From Leptasterias polaris (taxonomy: Eukaryota; Echinodermata; Asteroidea; Forcipulatida; Asteriidae): DNA of 64,000 bases. A program made the translations under genes and the position numbers. Below, piece by piece: positions 56,703-64,000 of this stretch. The DNA lies in NCBI GenBank assembly GCA_037783415.1, contig JAZGTN010000235.1, positions 27,501 through 91,500 on the forward strand, read 5' to 3'. The number at the start of each line of letters is the position of its first letter. Position 1 is the first letter of the stretch. Below the pieces are notes generated by a model. The model had not been told where the DNA came from, searched no databases, and was given only the letters and a program-made list of their open reading frames with translations.

Positions 56703-59700
56703 TCAGAAATCATCGAAAAAGTCATCACCTATGTCAGCAAGTAGTTTAGTGAGGTCTTCACCTTGTAAATTCCCATTGTGATTTGAGGGTTGGTCTTTTT
56801 CATTAAGCTCCATGGTGGTGTCATTCTGATTCTTGTGTTTGCAGGTGTACATAGGCTCCAACTTTGAAGCATCTTTACTTTTTGAAGCCATTAAAGTACC
56901 TGAATCCATACAAGGGTTTACAAAACTGTTAATTTCAATTGGATTCACACTGTTTCTTTCTTTCAAAAAAGTTCCATAAACTACAATTTGATCACATTTT
57001 AAATCATTTGCAGCACTCTTTTCATAAGTCTTCATTTTTTTCACAGCATCTCCTGAATAATGGAGATAATTTGTTTCTCTGTGTTGTCTTTTGGGATATT
57101 TCAACTCTAAATCCTCTTTAGGTGATAACGACACCGGTTGGGACTTTATGTTGCTGTTCATTGACTCGGTCAAATCTCTACAATTGCTGTCAGCATCAAA
57201 AGCTTTACGACTTGGTGTATCCAACCTGCTTACCCCACGATCATATTGTCTCAACTCAGAAATTTTAGCTTTTTTCTGACACATCATGTGTTTCATGTGT
57301 TTCCTCATGAATTTTGACTTGACCAGAATCAACGCTGTTCACCACTTCAAATATTTCAGAACTTTCAAGATTGCTTCGGTCTGGACAAGCAAACTTCTTA
57401 CATGTTATTTTTGTAGTCTTGGGTGCGTGAGAGTTTTGTTGACTGGACTGGTAGAGGGTTGACTCACTGGGATACACCTGTATAAGGTTGCTTGGTGTGA
57501 TGTTCAGATAGTGGTTCCGAAGAGATGGGCTTAAAACTCCCACCTAGTAAGACAACATTTTAAAACTCAACTCTCAGAACAAAAATTCTATGGAATAATA
57601 AAAGACAATGCTGCTTTACTTTGAAATTTACATAGACATTTTTTATTTTTTGTCAATTTTAAAGTACAAATGCCTTCAGTAGAACTTTATGAAACAGAAA
57701 AGCAATTACAGAAAATTATGAAAATTTGAAGAATTTGTAACTGACCTGTCTGAGAACCAAGACACTCCCTGGTTTCAACTCAGCTTGATGCTCCTCCATA
57801 AGACGTCTATGTATGGTACCCTGTATCTCACCAGTTGGGTCTCTCAACACCACGCTAGCGTCTGTGTTGATAGTGATGGATTTGATCATTACACACAAGT
57901 GTGGGACTTTGTTTTTTGTCAGTTGCTTTAAACTAGCCTGTTGAGACGATACATGTGAACAGACAATGGTTAGAACTTATCAGAATTGAAACAAACATCA
58001 TAATAACATTCCGCTAAATTTTCTATCTCAAAGTCTTTCATCTTTTTATTCAAGCTCCTTTTTATACAAATTTATAGCTGTAGGCCTACCACTGCTGCAC
58101 TACAAGAAATTGCTCCAATTGAGTTTTATTTTAATGAGGAATCATTCCTTACCAGACAAGTGGATATAAATAACTCAAAATCATAAGTACAAAGTATATG
58201 TTCAAATAGTGTCAGAATGAAACCTTAACAAGTTAGCTTTAAAGGCACTGAACATGTTTGGTAATTATCAAAGTTTTGTCACTCGGTGTATTACAACATT
58301 ATGCATAAAATAACAAACTGATTTAGGCTGAATCGGTCATCGAAGTTGCAAGAAAATAAAGAAAGAAAAAACGCCCTTGTTGTACAATTTTGTGTGCTTT
58401 CAGATGCTAATAAAAGGCTTCATGCATTAAGTCTTTTATTATTTTAGTGAGAAGTTACCTCTTTCTCAAAAACTACGTTACTTCAGAGGGAGTGGTTTCT
58501 CATAATGTTTTATACTATCAACAGCTCTCCGTTGCTAGTTACCAAGTAAGTTTTTATGCTAATATATATTTTGAGTAATTACCAAACGTGTTCAGTACCT
58601 TTAATTATACTCACTGGTACCCTTTTTCCCTTTCAAACATTTTGCTCAATTTACAATAAATGTTTTACCAAGGTTCCTTATAAACAAAAGTTAAGGTTAT
58701 TTTAAAAGTTGCTCTCAAAAGTGTAGCACAAATAAATAAACTCTTCTCTGATAAAGTTGACATAAGTTTTGTTTTCCTCTGAATGCCCTACCTTTCTCAG
58801 AAGCAAAGCAATGTTGTTTTTGGCCAGGATAGACTGTTGGTTGTCTTCCTCCAAGTCAAGGTCTATTTTCATTCTCTTCCATGCTCCATGAGAGAAGTTA
58901 GCTTCGCCGTCATCTTCAGAGGGGGTAAGCTGTTAACGGATAAAACATTTAGCTATTTAAACAATACATAAACCCATCTTGTAAAGCTACTTTAATCTGC
59001 AGTAGTTTTGACAGCATTAGGACATGTGTGAATCAAATAAACGTTAGCAAAACAAAATCTACAGGTTATTTACACAATGAACATTTTAGACAGACAAATT
59101 CAACTGCCAAACAGAACAGCAGCATTAAAACCAATGGACTGCAGTAAAAAAACAAAACCTTTTTGTAAATGTAAAAATACCTTTGACTTTGCAGAGCTTG
59201 TCATTGGAACATCCTGTGCAGTCTCAGGAGACACTACTTCAGAGAGATCATTCAATTGTTGACATTCCATCTGGAAACAAAATGTTGTGGTATAAACAAA
59301 CCAAAGTGATCAATGACATGGTATGCATAGTCTCAATGAAGGGATCCGATTGTATGTACTACTTGAAACATGTATCTTGTATCTGCTTTCAATTACTGTT
59401 TTACAAAGAAAGTTTCTCCCAATAGTTCAACTTACATGAACACTGGACATGTGTAAGAGCTTGTGAATGTTTATATTATCATATTCATACACAAACTATG
59501 CAGAAATATAGTATGCAAGGTAAGTAGACCAACACTCACAACCACACATTTATATGCAATTTTTACTGCACTGGTTGAGAAAGTGATTGTGACATGAACT
59601 GAGAGGACTAAATGCAGTCACTAAACACTGTTTAAAAAGTTACAAACTTACTAATTTTGGTAATACACCAGCAGGACCTGGAAACTTCCTCACTCTTGTA

Positions 59701-61502
59701 TGTGATGTTGCAGTTTTTACAATGGTAGGTGTTTGGAACAGTTGAGCAACTCTTGATGTCAGCAGTGGTGTCTGAGGGGTAGTTATGACTGTGCTCTGGG
59801 GTTTGGTACCATGTGTGCTAAAGGGTCTGTCACCCTGGTTCCCAGTATAGCGACTGCGGTTTACAGGGCTATTGAAACGTTGTGCTGGTGTAAACTGTCG
59901 AGTGCTTGAACTTTGATTCATGATATTCAGAGTTGATGAGACACCTTGTGAGCTTAACTTATTGTTGAAACTGGGTACAGGTGGTCTACACCCTGAGGTT
60001 CCAGATCGTAAAGGGGTGCTCGTTCTGAGTTGGAATGGGGTACTTGATCTTTGATTGGGACAACTGTTTGAAGGAGTACGAGGTAGAAAGTTCGTTCTTG
60101 GTTGATTGCTTTGAAGCTGCTTGCCTGTTGTATGGGAATTTTCCTTGTGAGAAATTGGTTCAGAATGTGGCAGATTAAATCTGTGTACATGTACATTTAC
60201 AGGGTTGCTATTATTGCACTGAAAGCTTTTTGAGGGACATGCAAATAATGAGCTACTATGCTCAATATGGGTCATTCCTCCATTCTCTACACGACATCTT
60301 TCTTGATCAGATAGTGTTTCAAAGTTTATGATCGGTCTTTGCTGGGTAATCTTTCCTGAAGAATGTCCAGAGCTAATATCCATTGGCACTGCATATGGCA
60401 GTGATATATTGCAGTCAAGTTTCACATTGCTTGTCATACATGGCTGTGAAGTGCCTGGATTGGCTGATCTTGATGTTGACTCTTCTTTAGAAACACTTTT
60501 GGTAACACTGGTTGAAGGTTGTACAACAACAGAATCCCAATCGAAGTCATCTTCCCACAAGTTGAACTGTTCATCAAAATTGTCAAACCTTTCATTAGAA
60601 ACAATCTCTGGAATTTTCTTTACTTCAGAATGCAATAGTTTTTCTTGCATAGTCAAAGCTGGATTTGGTTGAGTTGTGGTAGGAGTTTGAAACCATTCTG
60701 TCGTGTTTCTGAGTTGTGATTCCGTGGGTGTCATGGTCTTATCGTCAACCCCTACTGTACATCTTGAGATTGCATTATTTGTGACAGCAGATTGACTGAA
60801 GTTTGGAGTTACTCCAACATGATAGGAAATTGGTCTGAGTATGCTTGCTTCTGTTTGGATATTCTTTCTCTTGTCTCGAACAATTGTAAGTTCTTTACTT
60901 CCAAATCCAACTTCAAGATTGGAGTTGTTTACAGGGGAAGTACAAATACTATCATTAAGTCTAACACTCTTGCCTGTGTTAATAATACCTTGTTCAACAG
61001 TTTTGATGGGAATACTTGAGCAACCTTTTGGAGATTTTGGTTTGAAAGAAAATTTTCTCTTGAGTAGATTCTCCGAAGTAACACATGCAGATACATCTAG
61101 TCTATTGAGGTCTTTCTGTGTCAAAGCTCTACTAGAAGCATCAACAAAATTGGGATTGCTTCCTTTCTGAACGGTAGGGACTCTGGACTTTTCTTCTTGG
61201 ACATGATTGTAAGTTGCAAGGCTTCCAGCAGTTTTAACATCTGAATCTTCTTGAACATTCAAAGACTTGGACAAAGACTCTGCTGCAGGAGCCTCACCCG
61301 ACAAAGCCTCAGACCAAAAGTCCTTATAAATGGAAAAAAAAAAAATAATAATAATAATAATAAATTAATACCCACAGTAAATTAACATTTCCTCTATATA
61401 AGGGCAATGACAATTTTATTCCCAACCCATTCAAGTATAAATTTGTCTTGCAATGCTTACCTCATCTTCTAATGCAAAATCTTCTTCACTGATTTTAAAC
61501 AT
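56703..61502 (-). CDS. HROB: Homologous recombination OB-fold protein (HROB, C17orf53/MCM8IP)
   Basis: Six exons, all phase 0 with GT-AG borders: 61461-61502, 59652-61322, 59181-59270, 58792-58929, 57746-57937, 56703-57543; about 990 residues. It opens MFKISEEDFALEDE|DFWSEAL. The long, Ser/Thr-rich exon 2 is likely disordered, has an acidic patch (FNLWEDDFDWDS) and ends RKFPGPAGVLPKL. Then come GAWKRMKIDLDL and SILAKNN (about 616-641). The OB-fold (about 655-740) includes DPTGEIQGTIHRRL, ELKPGSVLVLRQ and SPSLRNHYLNITPSNL. The C-terminus is DLTKLLADIGDDFFDDF. These match vertebrate HROB as I know it; human is shorter (647 residues). HROB binds MCM8 and loads MCM8-MCM9 at recombination sites in the nucleus. 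Exon 6 holds one extra base (841 nt), best explained by the A6 run at 57270-57275, which otherwise stops the frame at 57265. Confidence 0.93.
58239..58604. mobile_element. MITE in HROB intron 4, 366 bp, TTAA-flanked
   Basis: TTAA at 58239 and 58601 flank terminal repeats AAGGCACTGAACATGTTTGG and, reversed, AAGGTACTGAACACGTTTGG. Internal sequence such as AAAACTACGTTACTTCAGAG and ATGCATAAAATAACAAACTG fits a MITE family I recall as abundant in marine deuterostomes (TTAA target, piggyBac- or Kolobok-like). It lies wholly within intron 4 and does not touch the splice sites. Confidence 0.9.
61324..61380 (-). repeat. A-rich/(ATA)n simple repeat in HROB intron 1
   Basis: A run of A followed by ATA units (about 61335-61362) just upstream of the exon 2 acceptor in gene orientation. 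On the minus strand it provides a T-rich polypyrimidine-like tract before TTTATAAG|GAC. Confidence 0.8.
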
Positions 61503-61799
61503 GGTGGTCATCGATCATGTTAATGGTGCCAGATTAGTTAAACATCTGAAGAAAAGGATTATAACAATAAACTTGTTCAACTTCTTGTCATAAAGATTGT
61601 GTTAATTTAAAACTAGCATTCCATATGAAACTTGAACATTTTTTTCTTCTAGAATCTAAGCTTGAGTTTATTTGTCATGAATGAGTCTCAGTAATTGGTA
61701 CTGAGACTATTTCACTTAAAAGGAGGGCATACCTTTGGTAATTACTCTACAAATTAATGACCATAAAAACTGGGCAGAGCGAGGCTGCAAACATTTCAA

Positions 61800-61890
61800 T
61801 GGTTGCTTCACGTATCCGCTCCGCCCACATAGCCCGGCCGACTGATGAAGTCGTGATATGATTGGGATAATTCCAAGATGGCCCCGCTCA
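61800..61890 (-). promoter_or_regulatory. Candidate HROB promoter region
   Basis: The only GC-rich patch upstream of the HROB start: a GC-box-like TGGGCGGAGC (61818-61827 on the minus strand) and a YY1-like CCAAGATGGCC at 61873-61883 (+ strand). It lies 300-390 bases upstream of the ATG. TATA-less housekeeping-type promoters often look like this. No transcript evidence is available. A 7-codon upstream frame (MIDDHHV) runs into the main ATG. Confidence 0.4.
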
Positions 61891-61930
61891 GTACACATCG
61901 AGGAAAGTAATTCAGAGTAAGTCGCACAAT

Positions 61931-62440
61931 TATTGTTTGAAATGTCTTTTAAAAAGATTATTTTTGTTTGAACATCCAAAATACCCAAGGCAAGCTTAGA
62001 GCTTGGTGAACACATTTAGCGGTTTATTATTATTATTCATGGTTTATTAAAAATCCGAATTTGTTGCCACAGGCAAAATTGCAACGAATTGTACATACAA
62101 ACATGATTAAAAAATGGAAAAAATTGCACAAATATAACAAAAATATCTACAAACTGATTAGTTAGAATATACAACAATGTGGAATTTGCATTTTTTTTTT
62201 TTATGTGAAAAAAGAAAAAAGAAGTGCATAACGCACATTTCATACTTCATGAATAAGTCATTTAAAAAAACACAAACCAGTTGGAAAAGGCCCTCGTGGC
62301 TTCGCCACTCGGCTCGCGCGCGTGGTCTCTCGTTCCAGTTGCTCCACTGTTTACAAAGCTGTCGTCCAAGCCACAATGGCCTTGACAAAAGGCTACCACG
62401 ATAGCGGATCGAACCTTATTTTTATACTAGTTCTAGGAGT
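61931..62440. other. Intergenic, nothing recognised
   Basis: AT-rich, with a poly-T run at about 62191-62201. ORFs of 68-99 codons on both strands show nothing familiar. Confidence 0.5.
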
Positions 62441-62563
62441 TGCCCCATTATGCCAATACTCTGGACTTCCTCCGATCCTTGGCCCTACGCCCCATGTACC
62501 TCCAGGAGGCGTAGGGCCAAGGATCGGAGTAAGTCCAGAGTTTTGGCACTATTAATGGGGCTA
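62441..62563. mobile_element. Palindromic element of the TAGCCCCAT family, 123 bp
   Basis: The left arm 62441-62491 (CCCCATTATGCCAATACTC, CTCCGATCCTTGGCCCTACG) pairs with the right arm 62508-62561, leaving a loop of about 16 bases. The right end, AGGGCCAAGGATCGGAGT...AATGGGGCTA, matches the ends at 37889 and 44470 motif by motif. Too short to encode anything. Confidence 0.82.
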
Positions 62564-62575
62564 TTCTAGGAGTAG

Positions 62576-62643
62576 TTGCGATATTAATCGTAACCCTCCT
62601 TTCCCGAAAGCCCGTCGGGAAAGGAGGGTTACGATTATCGCAA
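62576..62643. repeat. 68-bp hairpin flanked by 15-bp direct repeats
   Basis: The arms, ATCGTAACCCTCCTTTCCCGA and its reverse complement, plus TTGCGAT/ATCGCAA at the edges, form a stem of about 28 bases. CTATTCTAGGAGTAG flanks it on both sides (62561-62575, 62644-62658), like a target duplication. Confidence 0.85.
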
Positions 62644-62801
62644 CTATTCTAGGAGTAGATCCAACTTACCAGAACCATGGGAAGGACATTTTCCTTCCTC
62701 CATCATTCATGGACCATGATCCATCCATAGATAGAGAGTGTCCTTTCTCTATTTTTATGATCCATCTGACATGTCTTTGACTAATTTAATATTGTATCGT
62801 A

Positions 62802-62825
62802 GGACGCCCTGTATTCAGGGCGTCC
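62802..62825. repeat. Perfect 10-bp-stem hairpin, 4-bp loop
   Basis: GGACGCCCTG, TATT, CAGGGCGTCC. A strong GC-rich stem in AT-rich surroundings. It could be a terminator-like RNA hairpin, but no gene ends here. Confidence 0.85.
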
Positions 62826-62829
62826 CTGA

Positions 62830-64000
62830 AATCGAGGCAAATCTTTTACCTCTCTGTGCGCGATGTAAACAGTCCCTAGATACAATTTTTGTGGTTTGAC
62901 TTGCCAAGCAAAGAGTCTCCTCTCATTTGACCAAAACTTAGAAACATGTAAGGCTCCACTGGTTAGTTGCACTTGTAATTTGTAAATGCAAAAAGTTGTG
63001 GTATTTAGGCATTTCTGCAAGGTACAAAAATATGTCATACTGTCGGGGCCATAAAAAAAAAATTCCCCACCGAAAAAGTTTCATCAAACACTTTTTCAAT
63101 TCACAATTCACAATGATCAAATCATGTGACTGAACATTCTGCTGAGCATTCTGGGGGAAAAAATACAGAGGCTTAAAGAAGCCACGTGCCTTATATCATT
63201 TTCTAATAGTCTGGAAATTGTTTTTTTTGTAACACTTTTGTAATCATTTTTGTTATTAATATTAAAATTTAAACATCAGCTTTGTGATTCGATTATCACT
63301 GTTTATTTACATGTATATGCTTTATTTTAAATGTTAAGAAACATAAAAAGACACAAAACTAAATAAAAATAAGATTTCAAAGCCAAAAATTATTTACTTT
63401 TTTTTTTTTTTTTTTTTTTAGTTTTTGAAAAATACCATGGTTATTTTTAGAACTAGATAAAAAATATGTTGAATAAAATGAAGACAACTGCTGGCTATAG
63501 AGTCATACACTAAGTCTCACAGAACACTTGTAGTCACTGCAGATGTTTCTTCCACGTATGGCTTCACCCGGACACCATACTTTCTTGTTTGCATCGAAAA
63601 CAGGTAAAACTCAAAACAAATGGGACGCTATTGAAGTCATCGAAGATCGGTGCGTGGTGTGAAAGTTTCAATGTCCATCACGTTTTAATATATCATGTTT
63701 GCATATTTCTTATAAACAAAGGAAGGTAATTAGGGCATCAGTTGATTATGGAATATTTTATTTTTTTTTCAATTCAAAGAAAAAGGCGGCATACTACATC
63801 GAAAACCGGACAGGGGAGGATATTAGTTACTACAGTAATTTCAAAATCAAAAGTACCTTGATCTTTTGGATGGCTCATCCTCATCACCTGAATGACCACA
63901 CGCTGGCAAATAACAAGGCAATGGTTATCGGCCATTAACTTGAGGAAAAAAGTGTTAAATTAGACTTGATCGAGTATGTAATCGTATTTGCAAATGCTGC
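62830..64000. other. Intergenic to window end, nothing recognised
   Basis: AT-rich, with an 18-base T run at about 63402-63419 and another T-rich stretch near 63760. Short ORFs (60-85 codons) without recognisable content. Confidence 0.5.

Noticed and set aside
61716..62015. 99-codon minus-strand ORF upstream of HROB
   Set aside because: No splice link to exon 1, no homology recognised, and it overlaps the likely promoter.

Overview
The window is the left end of a eukaryotic chromosome, running from the telomere inwards. It starts with C-rich telomeric repeat on the + strand (CCCTAA, i.e. TTAGGG-type), then a 16.5-kb subtelomeric satellite, then AT-rich DNA packed with mobile elements. It holds one recognisable host gene, HROB, with spliceosomal introns, plus non-LTR retrotransposons, SINEs and MITEs. 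TTAGGG telomeres, single-ORF endonuclease/reverse-transcriptase LINEs carrying 2A-like peptides, and a TTAA-flanked MITE of a type I recall from marine deuterostomes all point to a marine invertebrate deuterostome, most likely an echinoderm. That placement is inference.

Layout. 1-461: telomeric and variant telomeric repeats, including 29 copies of an 8-mer. 462-823: two interleaved inverted repeats. 828-17345: about 75 copies of a 220-bp satellite with a recent 2201-bp higher-order duplication; a second satellite block lies at 18341-18995 and an interstitial telomeric tract at 19201-19275. 19.3-25.6 kb: a decayed LINE 3' end, an unusual tRNA-related SINE and a cluster of seven near-palindromes. 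25.6-35.3 kb: a 1.75-kb block present three times in tandem plus a scrambled fourth copy, with exon-like segments on the minus strand. The third copy is split by a 4.3-kb LINE with an almost intact ORF. 37-50.5 kb: a dense nest of foldback-like and MITE elements, 53-bp hairpin repeats, a LINE fragment and a tRNA-Leu-derived SINE. 50.5-55 kb: a second LINE with an intact 1217-residue ORF. 56.7-61.5 kb: HROB, minus strand, six exons. 61.9-64 kb: mostly featureless, with three consecutive strong hairpins at 62.4-62.8 kb.

How the parts work together. HROB is the only gene with a clear cellular role: it is an OB-fold factor that recruits the MCM8-MCM9 helicase in homologous recombination. The two large LINE ORFs belong to different families but share one layout: an N-terminal signal-peptide-like segment, a 2A-like motif, then endonuclease and reverse transcriptase. 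One 2A motif is canonical and the other lacks the conserved glutamate. The SINE at 47.6 kb ends in the same kind of tail as the decayed L2/CR1-type LINE at 22.1 kb, suggesting mobilisation by such a LINE. The most unusual structural signal is the concentration of inverted-repeat DNA, especially elements whose arms are themselves built from short tandem or palindromic units.
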